Below are positions 42,456 to 51,981 of a DNA stretch of 64,000 bases, piece after piece; the stretch's first letter is position 1, and the number at the start of each line of letters is the position of its first letter. The notes under the pieces are model-generated. The model was given only the letters and a program-made list of their open reading frames with translations. It was not told where the DNA came from and ran no database searches. Source of the stretch: Rhodanobacter sp. 67-28. Its GTDB lineage: Bacteria > Pseudomonadota > Gammaproteobacteria > Xanthomonadales > Rhodanobacteraceae. The stretch lies in assembly GCA_001898415.1 (NCBI GenBank), contig MKTU01000020.1, positions 28,253 to 92,252 of the forward strand, in the 5' to 3' direction. The position numbers were made by a program, and so were the translations under genes.

Positions 42456-45002
42456 ATGGGCAACCTGCGCGACTATCAACGCAAGCGCGATTTCTCGAAA
42501 ACGCGCGAACCGGCCGACAACGCGGCGGGACGCCGGGGCAGTCGCGCGATCTTCGTGGTGCAACTGCATCATGCCAGCCGCAGGCACTTCGATTTCCGCC
42601 TGCAACTGGGCGACGTACTGAAGAGCTGGGCGGTGCCGAAAGGGCCCAGCTACGACCCGCAGGTGAAACGCCTGGCGGTCGAGGTGGAGGATCATCCGGT
42701 GTCCTATGCCGGCTTCGAGGGCGACATCGAACACGGCTACGGCAAGGGCCACGTCGACCAGTTCGACATCGGCGTGTGGACCACCGAAGGCGACGCCGAA
42801 GTGCAGTTGCAAAAGGGCCACCTGCGCTTCGAGCTGTTCGGCAAGCGGCTCAAGGGCGGCTGGCACCTGGTGCGCAGCGGCCGCAAGGAACGCCAGCCGG
42901 CGTGGTTCCTGATCAAGGCCAAGGACGCGTTCGCCGGCGACGTGGAAGCGGACGACCTGCTCGACGCGAAGATGATCCGCAGCACCCGCGCGGCCGCGAC
43001 AACACCGGCGACCAGGGCGGTGGCAAAGAAGTCCACCGCACGCAAGAAAGCCGTGCCGAAGGGAAGAAGGGTGCCGCGCTTGCGCCTCGCCAAGGCAGCC
43101 GCCGCGCTGGACGGGGCGCGCCCGGCGCCACCCGGCACCGAGTTCTTCAAACCGGAACTGGCACGCCTGCGCGAGTCGCCGCCGCCAGGCGAGCAGTGGC
43201 TGCATGAGGTGAAGTGGGACGGCTACCGCATCCTCGCCGCGATCGCCGACGGCGAGGTGAAGCTGTGGTCGCGCAACGCGCTGGCCTGGAACGGGCGGCT
43301 GCCAGAGATCGTGCAGGCGCTCGAATCGCTGGGATTGCATTCGGCCCGGCTCGATGGCGAGCTGATCGCGCTCGATGCCCGCGGACACAGCGATTTCAAC
43401 GGCCTGCAGGCCACCCTGTCCGGCGAAGCACAATTGCCGCTGGTCTACATGCTGTTCGACCTGCCCTACCTCGAAGGCAGCGACCTGACCCGGGTACCAC
43501 TGCTGCAACGCAAGGCGCTGCTGCAACGGCTGCTGGCCCACGCGCCGAAACACCTCGCCTTCAGCAGCCATGCGGTCGGCGACGGTGAAGGCGCGTTCCG
43601 GACGGCGACCGAGCAGCAGCTGGAAGGCATCATCTCCAAGCGCGTCGATTCGATCTACCGAGCAGGACGCGGCGACGACTGGCTGAAGATCAAGCGGCTG
43701 GAAAGCGACGAGTTCGCGGTGGTCGGCTACACGCCGCCCAAGGGCAGTCGCAGCGGTTTCGGTTCGCTGCTGCTGGCCCGACCCGATCCGGAGGTGTCGA
43801 ACGGCTGGATCTATGTCGGACGCGTCGGCACCGGCTTCTCCGACGAACAGTTGCGGCAATTGAGCAGGACCATCACCGACAAGAGCAGCAAGAAACCGAC
43901 GGTGAAACTTGCCGCGATCGATCCGCTGCTGCGCGGTGCACACTGGGTCGAACCGAAGGCCGTGGCCGAGGTGTACTACCGCGGCATCGGCAACAAGAAC
44001 CTGCTGCGCCAACCGAGCCTGAAGACCATGCGTACCGACAAGTCCGCCGCAGACCTGCGCGACAGCGATCGCGCCCCATCCACGCGCTCCGCCAGCAACC
44101 GGCGACGGCGCGGCGGCGGGATGTCCGCCGCCGACATCACCATCACCCATCCCGACCGCGTGGTGTATCCCGACGACGGCATCACCAAGCAGGAAGTGGC
44201 CGACTACTACACCCGCGTGATGGACTGGTTCCTGCCTGGCGTGGTGGACCGTCCCACCTCGGTCATCCGTTGCCCGGAAGGTACCGGGAAGGCCTGCTTC
44301 TTCCAGAAGCACATGATCGCCGGCCTCAAGCACGTAGGCAGCGCCAGGCTCAAGGAGGAATCCGGCGGGCAGGCCAGCTACATCTATCCGCGCGATGCCA
44401 ACTCGGTGATCGAGCTGGTTCAGTTCGGCGTGCTGGAGTTCCACCCCTGGGGCGCGACCGTCAGGCAGCCGGACCTGGCCGACCGCGTGGTGTTCGACCT
44501 CGACCCCGGCGAGGACGTGGCCTGGGACCGCGTGGTGGCGGCAGCGCGGCTGGTGCGCAAGCTGCTGTCGCAGATGGGGCTGGAATCATTTTTGCGTACC
44601 ACCGGCGGCAAGGGCCTGCACGTGGTGCTGCCGTTGAATCCGGGCTGCCCGTGGCCGCAGGTGAAGGGTTTCGCCCAGGCGTTTGCCAGCTCCTTGGCGC
44701 AGGCCCATCCGCTGGAGTTCATCGCCACCGCCAGCAAGGCACGCCGCGGCGGCCTGATCTATGTGGACTACCTGCGCAACAGCCGCGGCGCCACCAGTGT
44801 GGCGTCCTACTCGTTGCGCGCACGACCCGGCGCGCCGGTGGCGATGCCGTTGCGCTGGACAGAACTGGGCAAGCTGAAAAGCGGCCACGACTTCGACATC
44901 CATTCCGCGCCCCAGCGCCTCGCGCGGCTGCGCAGCGACCCGTGGGCCGGCATCGGCGAGCTGCGCCAGGACCTCGACGACGTGATGGAAAAACTCGGCT
45001 GA
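42456..45002 (+). CDS. ligD: Multifunctional DNA ligase D (NHEJ)
   Basis: An 848-residue enzyme with all three LigD modules. N-terminal 3'-phosphoesterase (~30-170; FVVQLHHASRRHFDFRLQ, SWAVPKGPS); a basic linker; the ATP-dependent ligase (catalytic Lys near 254 in HEVKWDGYRIL; LDGELIALD, EGIISKRVDS, DDWLKIK); and a C-terminal primase-polymerase (~550-848; HPDRVVYPDDGITKQEVA, catalytic FDLDPGE, RTTGGKGLHVVLPL). The order phosphoesterase-ligase-polymerase is the Pseudomonas-type arrangement. It trims, fills and seals ends held by Ku. Confidence 0.96.
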   Translation: MGNLRDYQRKRDFSKTREPADNAAGRRGSRAIFVVQLHHASRRHFDFRLQLGDVLKSWAVPKGPSYDPQVKRLAVEVEDHPVSYAGFEGDIEHGYGKGHVDQFDIGVWTTEGDAEVQLQKGHLRFELFGKRLKGGWHLVRSGRKERQPAWFLIKAKDAFAGDVEADDLLDAKMIRSTRAAATTPATRAVAKKSTARKKAVPKGRRVPRLRLAKAAAALDGARPAPPGTEFFKPELARLRESPPPGEQWLHEVKWDGYRILAAIADGEVKLWSRNALAWNGRLPEIVQALESLGLHSARLDGELIALDARGHSDFNGLQATLSGEAQLPLVYMLFDLPYLEGSDLTRVPLLQRKALLQRLLAHAPKHLAFSSHAVGDGEGAFRTATEQQLEGIISKRVDSIYRAGRGDDWLKIKRLESDEFAVVGYTPPKGSRSGFGSLLLARPDPEVSNGWIYVGRVGTGFSDEQLRQLSRTITDKSSKKPTVKLAAIDPLLRGAHWVEPKAVAEVYYRGIGNKNLLRQPSLKTMRTDKSAADLRDSDRAPSTRSASNRRRRGGGMSAADITITHPDRVVYPDDGITKQEVADYYTRVMDWFLPGVVDRPTSVIRCPEGTGKACFFQKHMIAGLKHVGSARLKEESGGQASYIYPRDANSVIELVQFGVLEFHPWGATVRQPDLADRVVFDLDPGEDVAWDRVVAAARLVRKLLSQMGLESFLRTTGGKGLHVVLPLNPGCPWPQVKGFAQAFASSLAQAHPLEFIATASKARRGGLIYVDYLRNSRGATSVASYSLRARPGAPVAMPLRWTELGKLKSGHDFDIHSAPQRLARLRSDPWAGIGELRQDLDDVMEKLG

Positions 45003-45096
45003 GGATCGCCCGCGCTTTTCGCGCGATGCTCTTCGTCGCATGATGCAAAAGGCATCGCGCACGGAGTGCGCTCCCACGGATTCGCGACGGAACCAT

Positions 45097-45121
45097 GCAG
45101 GGCGGGCCGTGCCCGCCCTGC
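45097..45121. terminator. Strong hairpin between convergent ligD and pfpI-like genes
   Basis: GCAGGGCGGGC (45097-45107) and GCCCGCCCTGC (45111-45121) form a perfect 11-bp stem around CGT. It lies between two convergent genes, so it may stop transcription from both sides; no long T-run follows. Confidence 0.6.
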
Positions 45122-45153
45122 GTCGGCGTTGGACCAGGTCGACGTCGACGGCG

Positions 45154-45702
45154 TTACGCGGTAGCGCCAAGCGCGTCGATGATCGCGTCGGCAAAGGCGG
45201 GGATGTCGCCCGGGCGGCGGCTGGTGATCAGCTGGCCGTCACGCACCACCTCGCTGTCCTGCCAGTGCGCGCCGGCGTTCTCCAGATCGGTGCGCAGCGA
45301 CGGCCACGAGGTGACCTGGCGATTCTTGACCAGGCCGGCTTCGATCAGCGTCCACGGAGCATGGCAGATCGCCGCCACCGGCTTGCCTGCGTCGTCGAAC
45401 GCCTTGACCAGCGTGATCACCGCGGGCACCCGCCGCAGCTTGTCCGGGTTCATCACGCCGCCAGGCAGGACCAGCGCGTCGTAATGCTCGACCTTGGCCT
45501 CGTCCAGGGGCACGTCCACCGGCACGGCCCTGCCCCAGTTGCCATCGCTCCAGCCCTTGATCTCCCCGGCGTGGCCGGGGGCGATCACGTCGGTCTGCGC
45601 GCCGGCCTGTTCCAGCAGGCGTTTGGGTTCGGTCAGTTCGGACTGTTCGAAGCCGTCGGTGGCGAGGATGGCGATGCGGCGGCCGGTGAGGTTGAAGGAC
45701 AT
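45154..45702 (-). CDS. PfpI/DJ-1 family protein (glutamine amidotransferase-like)
   Basis: A 182-residue protein of the DJ-1/PfpI superfamily, the YhbO/PfpI-type deglycase/stress proteins. The nucleophile elbow is AAICHAPWTLIEAG (Cys near 105), with the acid in FEQSELTEP (Glu ~20) and ALVLPGGVMNPD as the oxyanion part. Members protect against glyoxal-type and oxidative damage. The gene converges with ligD across the hairpin at 45097-45121. Confidence 0.92.
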   Translation of the reverse strand: MSFNLTGRRIAILATDGFEQSELTEPKRLLEQAGAQTDVIAPGHAGEIKGWSDGNWGRAVPVDVPLDEAKVEHYDALVLPGGVMNPDKLRRVPAVITLVKAFDDAGKPVAAICHAPWTLIEAGLVKNRQVTSWPSLRTDLENAGAHWQDSEVVRDGQLITSRRPGDIPAFADAIIDALGATA

Positions 45703-45769
45703 GGGGCACTCCAGGATCGGAAAGCCGCAGCATCGCCGCTGCCACATGCAGGCAGCGTGCGAGGGTCGG

Positions 45770-45807
45770 CAGGGATTCACCCAAAAACCGGCAATTCGCC
45801 GCCTAAG
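45770..45807 (+). repeat. Candidate Tn3-type terminal inverted repeat
   Basis: Starting at GGGATTCACCCAAAAACCGG and ending GCCGCCTAAG, this ~38-bp segment has the length and the CTAAG inner end typical of Tn3-family repeats. It sits 37 bp beyond the stop of the minus-strand tnpA, where an element end is expected. No inverted partner was recognised to the right. Confidence 0.35.
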
Positions 45808-45843
45808 TCATTGCCATGACTGAGATCTTGTTGTGGGTTACAG

Positions 45844-48800
45844 CTAGCGCTGTACCGCCCCTTCTTGGTCACGCGTGGCGGCCACGGCCTCCTCGGCTGC
45901 ACGAAGAATCCGGCGTGCAAAGTCAACGGGCGTGACTTCCCTGCTGGTGTCCACGGTGTAGTCTCCAAAACGGTTGATATGCGAGGTTCGATATGGCGAC
46001 AGGCCCGCTAGTACTTCGGGACTGATCTCCACGCCCTCATCCCGGAGCTCGGCCAGAACCCGAGACATTTGCTCGACGTTATGGAGGATCACCAGGTTGG
46101 CTACCAAGTGGTTGTATCCGACGATCTTTTGCTGCTCGTGCAGCACGTTCTCGGCGATGATCCCCTGCCCACCGAAGAACGCCCATTTGGTGAAGTTGTT
46201 GAACTCCTCGCTCTTATTGGTCGCCGCTTGGATGGTCTTACGCACATCCACATCGTCAATGTAGCGCAATAGGAACAGAGTGCGGATGACACGGCCCAGT
46301 TCCTTGAAGGCGAAGTACAGTTTGTTCTTGCGGCTGTAGTTCCCCAATCGGCGCAGAATTGTAGAGGCAGAAATTTTGCCGGTCTTGATCGATACGGCCA
46401 CGCGCAGCATGTCGTGCAGATGGGTTTCGATCAGGTTCCAATTGACGTTTCCGTCGCCGAAGAGCGCTTGAATGTTCGGGTAAGACCCCTGCGGATCCGG
46501 CTTGGACAGCGCAAGGTCCTTAATATTGCGAATGCGAGGCATGAGCTCGATACCCAGCAGATGGGCAAGGCCAAACACAGGGAAATTCTGGGCTTGGGTA
46601 TCGCCATGTACCGTGTCTGGCCGGATGTCGGACCGATTCTCGATCAAGCCATCGAGGATGTAGATGGCCTCGTAGGCACCGCAAGGTATGAAGCGGCTGA
46701 AAAGCGCGATGTACTTGTCCGATACATGGTAGTAACCGATGCCACCGTAGCCGCCGTAACGGATGTGGTATTCGGAGAGCAAGTTCTGCTCGTAGACGCT
46801 CCATTTCGTGCCGTCGGCCGAGGCGGATTTGCCGCTACCCCAATAACCTGGCAACTCGAATTTGTTGTAGAGGTTGATGGTATCGACCGTGGCACGATCA
46901 AGGGTTTCTTCCGTTACGTACTTGAGGTTCAGCCAAGACGTTTGCCGTCGACTGAAGCCGCGAACCGATCGCGCCGTCTGAGTGGGTCCGAGGTTGCAAC
47001 CGTAGCAGAACAGCGTGGTTACAACACGATGATGCAGATCCCGCACTCGCGCCTGCGTGCCAGCGAGCGGTTTGAAATGTCTGGTCAGGTCTACCCAGCT
47101 CGTCGCATCGACCAGCACGTCGACGATGCTCGTTTCGGGCAATCGCTCGGTAATGAGGCCATCGACCAGGGCGATAGCCTTGGATAGTTCCGTGCGCGGC
47201 AGTTTCCTGAGGATCAAGCGGCCATCAACGATATCGGCATGCACGTTCTCGGGAAAACGTGCATCGACCTCACTGCACTTCGTTCGCAGTTGCTCGCGTA
47301 GCGCCTGAACAAAGGTGGCGGGTTCGGTGGCAATACCCGATACCTCGGCATAGCTGGCCAGTTCCTCCTGAAAGGTATTCTCGTCCACCAGCTCTTCGCG
47401 ATAGTCGTCGTAGCGCTCGCCACCGGGAATAAACAGGTCGCCTGACTTTAGCTCGTCCTTGACCTGGAAAAGTACGGCCAACTCGAAGTAGCGCCGCTGC
47501 ATCCATCCCGCTCGATCTACGCCCCAATCCTTCGGAAACACGTGTCGCCGCCAGTTGGCTGACATCCAACCAAAGTCCTGATCCAGGCTCAGTTCGAGCG
47601 GCGCCACTTCCACCACGTCCTTGCGTTGATGGCGCAATGTCGCCAGCGCCTTGATCAGGCGCTCCATGGCCGGATCGTGGGACGAAGTGCGCAAATCCAT
47701 CACTTCCAGGCAGTTGAGCAGCAAAGCGCGTTGCTGGGCATACGGTTTGGCTAGGAACGGCAGGAAGTTCTTGCCGGCGTAGGCCATGTGTTCATCGCAT
47801 TCGGCGAGTGTCCTACCTAGATCCGGCCCGATCGCATCGCCAATCGCGTCGATACGTTGGCGGTCTGTTCCATCAATTTGATAGGCCTGAAGGATCTCTT
47901 TCAATTGCGCCACCAGGTAGTCGGTGCGTTTCAGATGTTCGACTTGGTAGGCCATGAGATGCTTCTGGGCTGTGTTCTCCAGGTTCTGTATCAATCGAAT
48001 GAAGAGATCTGCTGCGTCATCCAGCGCCTTGCCGTGGCGGGAACGAATGAACACAGCGGCCAAGGCATAGCGCTTGGCGGGCTTGAGTTCGGCCAATTCG
48101 CCAGCATCCAGCGCTCGTGCCATGGCGCGGAAGTATTTCAGCTTGGGCACCGGTACATCGAGCGCAGGAATCATTGCGGCGAGCTTCTGCAGCCGGTCAA
48201 TGTGCTGCAGATAAAAGCGCACTTCCTTGTTCCCCGGCCGCTTGGGTTCGCGCTTCAAGGCCTGCCATCCGCTATGGGTGTCTCCTGGCGTGACGACGAA
48301 CAACTCGTCGATCTTCTTGCGCACCGCTGGCGTCAGCAGGGCACTGATGCGCTCGAAATGGCCTTCGTGAACGCTCTCACGGGCGGCGATGGCGATGTCA
48401 TCCAGCGTGCGAAAGGCGGGTAACTCGTACCGGTGGTGGTAGAGCTCCTCGACCATGACGTTAATGATGTCCGGCAGCATGTGCTTAGTCTGTGCTGCCT
48501 GCTGGGCCACCGTCCGCAGCCACTGTCGTCCTGGTTCTCCCAATGGGCGCACGTTCAAGTAGTGCCGGATCTGGGCGACGTGCTCGCGCTTCATACGCGA
48601 GGCGTCGTAGGCCTCCAGATCACTCCCGCTGAACGCGCGGCGGTAACCCATGCACTTCGCAACATGGCGCACGATTCGCTCGGGGATGTCACTTAATGGG
48701 CCAAACTGTCCCCGGCGTGGGAGTGTCTTCAAGTGAAGCATCACGGCCAGGCGAATGGTCGGTTGCTTGCTCACGCCCTGGACAAAGGTCTGTTCCTCCG

Positions 48801-48885
48801 TTGAAGGCGTGAAGTGCAGGTCCAGTTCGCGTGCGGTGGGATCCTGTTTCAGTCGCGGATACGCGGTCTCATGGGGCGCGGTCAT
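45844..48885 (-). CDS. tnpA: Tn3-family transposase
   Basis: A 1013-residue transposase, unrelated in detail to the one at 29510. The probable catalytic acids lie in DVLVDATSWVDL (~593), DTVHGDTQAQNF (~758) and FKELGRVIRTLFLLRYIDD (~860). The block PVFGLAHLLGIELMPRIRNIKDL is a hallmark of Tn3-family TnpA. Full length, no frameshift. It is followed upstream (in transcription order preceded) by a tyrosine recombinase gene on the same strand, 30 bp away, the usual transposase/resolution pair. Confidence 0.93.
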   Translation of the reverse strand: MTAPHETAYPRLKQDPTARELDLHFTPSTEEQTFVQGVSKQPTIRLAVMLHLKTLPRRGQFGPLSDIPERIVRHVAKCMGYRRAFSGSDLEAYDASRMKREHVAQIRHYLNVRPLGEPGRQWLRTVAQQAAQTKHMLPDIINVMVEELYHHRYELPAFRTLDDIAIAARESVHEGHFERISALLTPAVRKKIDELFVVTPGDTHSGWQALKREPKRPGNKEVRFYLQHIDRLQKLAAMIPALDVPVPKLKYFRAMARALDAGELAELKPAKRYALAAVFIRSRHGKALDDAADLFIRLIQNLENTAQKHLMAYQVEHLKRTDYLVAQLKEILQAYQIDGTDRQRIDAIGDAIGPDLGRTLAECDEHMAYAGKNFLPFLAKPYAQQRALLLNCLEVMDLRTSSHDPAMERLIKALATLRHQRKDVVEVAPLELSLDQDFGWMSANWRRHVFPKDWGVDRAGWMQRRYFELAVLFQVKDELKSGDLFIPGGERYDDYREELVDENTFQEELASYAEVSGIATEPATFVQALREQLRTKCSEVDARFPENVHADIVDGRLILRKLPRTELSKAIALVDGLITERLPETSIVDVLVDATSWVDLTRHFKPLAGTQARVRDLHHRVVTTLFCYGCNLGPTQTARSVRGFSRRQTSWLNLKYVTEETLDRATVDTINLYNKFELPGYWGSGKSASADGTKWSVYEQNLLSEYHIRYGGYGGIGYYHVSDKYIALFSRFIPCGAYEAIYILDGLIENRSDIRPDTVHGDTQAQNFPVFGLAHLLGIELMPRIRNIKDLALSKPDPQGSYPNIQALFGDGNVNWNLIETHLHDMLRVAVSIKTGKISASTILRRLGNYSRKNKLYFAFKELGRVIRTLFLLRYIDDVDVRKTIQAATNKSEEFNNFTKWAFFGGQGIIAENVLHEQQKIVGYNHLVANLVILHNVEQMSRVLAELRDEGVEISPEVLAGLSPYRTSHINRFGDYTVDTSREVTPVDFARRILRAAEEAVAATRDQEGAVQR

Positions 48886-48915
48886 GCGTGTTGCATCTCC
48901 GTTGTCGAACGAAGG

Positions 48916-50259
48916 TCAGTCCCAATGACGCTTACCGGCCTCGTCGTGAAGGGACGCATCGAGCTGTAGATCATGGTTATCCGCGATGCGGTACAGATCC
49001 TCGATCAACGATGAGGCGACTTCGTCGAGGTCGAGATCATCGTGGGCTTCTACACTCAACCGGTAGCGAGTGCGTTCGGGATTGATCGCGACCCCTTGAT
49101 GCGGAGATAGACAGATGGTTTCGATAATCCTTTGTGCATTGCGTACGCTGCGGCCTTTGCGTCTTGGCGTTAGACGCAACACAAGAACCAAGGGCACGAC
49201 CACTGGTGCATCCACAGGCGGCGGCAATGGGACCAATGGCGCTGCCAAGACCGGCGCATTAGCCAGTGCCGCTTCGATGCGTTGCTGACCGAATGCATCA
49301 GGGGCGTCGATGTAGCGCATCGCCGAGTGCACGTCCTTCCAGCCGACGTATTCCATGAGCGCCCGGACATCCCAGCCGTTTGCACTGGCCCATCCAGCGA
49401 ACCCGCGGCGTAACGAATGGCCGCTGTAGGTGTCGGCGTTGACCACGCCGGCCTTGGTCAACACCTGCCGTAGCATCGGAATCACGCTGCTCGGATGCAG
49501 TGGCGCCTGTCCAAGGTGGCCCCACCGATCCACAGCCCGGAACACGGGCCCCTCGGTCAGCTGCGCAGCGGCGATCCATTCGCACGTTGCGGTGACGGCA
49601 CACCATCGGCTCAGGGCTGGAACGCGGTAGGTTGTGCCGGCCAGCTGGCGATCACCTTTGGTCCGAGGAAGGAAACACGTCATCCCCTGGCCTGGGACCA
49701 GCGTGAGGTGTTCGACCCGCAGGTGCACCAATTCGTCGGTGCGGAAGCCGCGCCAGAAGCCCAGCAATAGCAGGGCTTGGTCGCGGCGCAGGCGCAGTGC
49801 GTCGGCCGTATCGCCGTGGTTCAAGGCCACCTGAATCGCTCCCTCAAGCCAATGGCAGACGCGGGCAAGCTCGGTCAGCTGCAATGGCGTGGCACGCTTT
49901 TCCTGGGCCGGATGCAGGGCCTGGATACCCCTCAGGGTTCGCTTCACGAGCGTGGCCTGGGTCGGGTCGGCAAAGCCTTGCTCCTTGTGCCATTGGGCCA
50001 AGGCGGCCAGGCGCTGCTTCAAGGTGTTGAGCGAGAGCGTGCCGGCAAAGGCCGCCAAGTACCTCGCCACTTGCACCGCGCTGGCAGGTAGCAACCCACC
50101 CCAGGCTTCCTCGTAATGGCGCAGCGCGGACGCGTAGCTGCGCCGCGTGTTCTCTCGTTGGGCAGCCTCCAGGTAGTCCTCGACGGGGCGCCCGGGTAGC
50201 GAGTCGGTGCCAATCACTGGAGGTCGCTCCGCAGCATGGTGCGAGTCTGCCACGAACAC
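48916..50259 (-). CDS. Tyrosine recombinase with C-terminal extension (TnpI-like)
   Basis: A 447-residue integrase-family protein. The N-terminal SAM-like domain (~28-115) precedes the catalytic domain: Arg in GFWRGFRTDELVHL (~170), HSLRRGF (~282), GWKDVHSAM (~306) and the nucleophile Tyr in MRYID (~314). About 100 further residues (350-447) form an extra domain not needed for recombinase activity. Next to a Tn3-family transposase, it most likely resolves cointegrates as TnpI does in Tn4430, in place of a serine resolvase. Confidence 0.88.
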   Translation of the reverse strand: MFVADSHHAAERPPVIGTDSLPGRPVEDYLEAAQRENTRRSYASALRHYEEAWGGLLPASAVQVARYLAAFAGTLSLNTLKQRLAALAQWHKEQGFADPTQATLVKRTLRGIQALHPAQEKRATPLQLTELARVCHWLEGAIQVALNHGDTADALRLRRDQALLLLGFWRGFRTDELVHLRVEHLTLVPGQGMTCFLPRTKGDRQLAGTTYRVPALSRWCAVTATCEWIAAAQLTEGPVFRAVDRWGHLGQAPLHPSSVIPMLRQVLTKAGVVNADTYSGHSLRRGFAGWASANGWDVRALMEYVGWKDVHSAMRYIDAPDAFGQQRIEAALANAPVLAAPLVPLPPPVDAPVVVPLVLVLRLTPRRKGRSVRNAQRIIETICLSPHQGVAINPERTRYRLSVEAHDDLDLDEVASSLIEDLYRIADNHDLQLDASLHDEAGKRHWD

Positions 50260-50428
50260 CCTCCCGGATGCTGCACGGCTGGCGGGTCGACAGGGTCGCT
50301 ATGCCCGGGTCGAACCGAGTCGGGCGCGCAAGCAGCTGGCCGCGCACGACGAACGGGCTCTCGTCACCGTGGACATTACCGTGTCGATCGTGCGGCGTGT
50401 TCTGCTCGCGGGGGCGCCCCTCACATGC

Positions 50429-51496
50429 CTAATGGTTGTGCCGGTGGTGCAGGTCCGGATAGTGCGGATGGCTGTGGACCAGCGGCTCGTGTTGGTGCGG
50501 GTGGCTGTGTGGCTCCTTTCCATCCCAGGAAAAATCATGCTCGTGCTGGTGGTGGATGTCATGCCGGTGGCGATGGTCGTGGCAGATGGCCTCATGCACA
50601 TGCTCATGCTCATGCCTTTCACTGATATGGAGCCATACGCCGAGCGCCATCAGGCCGCCGGCTAACCAGAAGCGAATACCCGGCAGCTCAGGGAACATCA
50701 CCAAGGCGAGGACCGCCCCGACGAACGGTGCGGTCGAAAAATAGGCGCCGGTCCGGGCCGTGCCCAGGTGCCGCAGTGCTAGCACGAAAAGCACCAGGCT
50801 GAGCCCGTACCCGATGAACCCTACGGCGCCCGTGGCAAGCAATGGGAGCCAATGCGGGAAGCGGTAGCCGGACAGGAGCGCCAGCCCAATGTTGATCGTT
50901 CCCGCCACGCCGCCCTTGATGGCGGCAATCTGCATCGGATCTCCACCGGCAACTGGTCGGGTCAGGTTGTTGTCGATCGCCCAGCACAGGCAAGCGCCGG
51001 CGATCGCCAAGGCGCCCCATGGCAGCCCAACGGGGCCGCCGGCGGACCCAGATAGCAACACGCTTCCGATCACGATGGCCAGCATGCCCAACGCCACACG
51101 CCGATCCACGTTTTCCCGGAAGACCACCCACGCCAGGATGGCGGTCAGCACGCTCTCGAGGTTGAGCAGCAGTGAGGCAGTAGAGGCTGGGGTGTGGGCA
51201 AGGCCCAGCATCAGCAGGGCCGGCCCCAGCACGCCACCAAACAGCACGGCACCCGCCAACCAGGGGGCGTCCCGGCGGACCAGCGGGGCTTCGCCCGTGG
51301 GGCGCGCGATCAGGCGACGGATCACCAGCCACGCACCCAGCCCAACGCCGGAGCCAGCGTAGAGCAGCCCAGCCAGAAGTAGCGGTGGCATGGTGCCGAG
51401 CAAGGCCTTGGCCAGCGGCGTGCTGATGCCAAACAGAGCGGCGGCCGCCAGCCCTTGGACCACCCCGGGCAAAGAACCAGAAACGCGCAATGGCAT
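50429..51496 (-). CDS. EamA/DMT-family transporter with His-rich tail
   Basis: A 355-residue protein: ten predicted membrane segments in two EamA repeats (~1-290), then a cytoplasmic tail of about 65 residues containing roughly 24 histidines (HEHEHVHEAICHDH, HDIHHQHEHD, HSHPHQHEP). His tails on DMT-type and related exporters bind Ni, Co, Zn or Cu, so a metal-efflux role is likely although most EamA proteins move organic metabolites. It lies 169 bp from the recombinase on the same strand and may be a passenger gene of that element. Confidence 0.8.
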   Translation of the reverse strand: MPLRVSGSLPGVVQGLAAAALFGISTPLAKALLGTMPPLLLAGLLYAGSGVGLGAWLVIRRLIARPTGEAPLVRRDAPWLAGAVLFGGVLGPALLMLGLAHTPASTASLLLNLESVLTAILAWVVFRENVDRRVALGMLAIVIGSVLLSGSAGGPVGLPWGALAIAGACLCWAIDNNLTRPVAGGDPMQIAAIKGGVAGTINIGLALLSGYRFPHWLPLLATGAVGFIGYGLSLVLFVLALRHLGTARTGAYFSTAPFVGAVLALVMFPELPGIRFWLAGGLMALGVWLHISERHEHEHVHEAICHDHRHRHDIHHQHEHDFSWDGKEPHSHPHQHEPLVHSHPHYPDLHHRHNH

Positions 51497-51648
51497 CCAT
51501 CCTCGATCGATAAATGGCGAAACCTAATCATAGGCCTCCGCGTGTCGGTTTGCGGTCGACAGCGCGCCGGCGGAATCGTGATCAGCGCGCCGACCTTGAT
51601 CGGTGTTACCTATGAACTGAAGTCGCCAAAGCTAATCGTCTCGGGAAC

Positions 51649-51933
51649 TCAAGCCTCTTCTGGCCAAGTTAGTCGAGTGGAGTGGCGGAGGGGACCGAAG
51701 CGACCACCTTCAATCGTCGGATCCACCTCCTCCGGAGACTTCAGCATCGCCCCGGGCCCGAACGGATGTTGTAACAACGCCATGGTCGAAATGTCCTCAA
51801 TGGTCGGGAAGTGTCGCGCGATAGACACAGCGTTCCTCCGGACTTCAAGCGGCAAACTGCGATCCAGGGCCAGCTCAATCAGGAAGCCACCCGCCCACAT
51901 CAGTGCTCTGGTCCTTTCGTTGGGCATGGTCAT
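51649..51933 (-). CDS. BPSL0761-type small protein
   Basis: A 94-residue soluble protein beginning MTMPNERTRALMWAGGFLIELALD, the recognisable start of the BPSL0761 family of small proteins found on integrative islands. The middle (LPLEVRRNAVSIARHFPTIEDI) is also family-like. Function is unknown. It lies among island-type genes and precedes nothing obviously co-transcribed. Confidence 0.6.
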   Translation of the reverse strand: MTMPNERTRALMWAGGFLIELALDRSLPLEVRRNAVSIARHFPTIEDISTMALLQHPFGPGAMLKSPEEVDPTIEGGRFGPLRHSTRLTWPEEA

Positions 51934-51981
51934 GGTCGATCCTCATGGAAGCGGGGTAACACGGCTTGCCCTAGCTACCGC

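Noticed and set aside
42117-44444. Very long minus-strand open frame opposite ligD
   Set aside because: High-GC codon bias creates an open antisense frame; its product has no recognisable domain and all LigD motifs lie on the plus strand.
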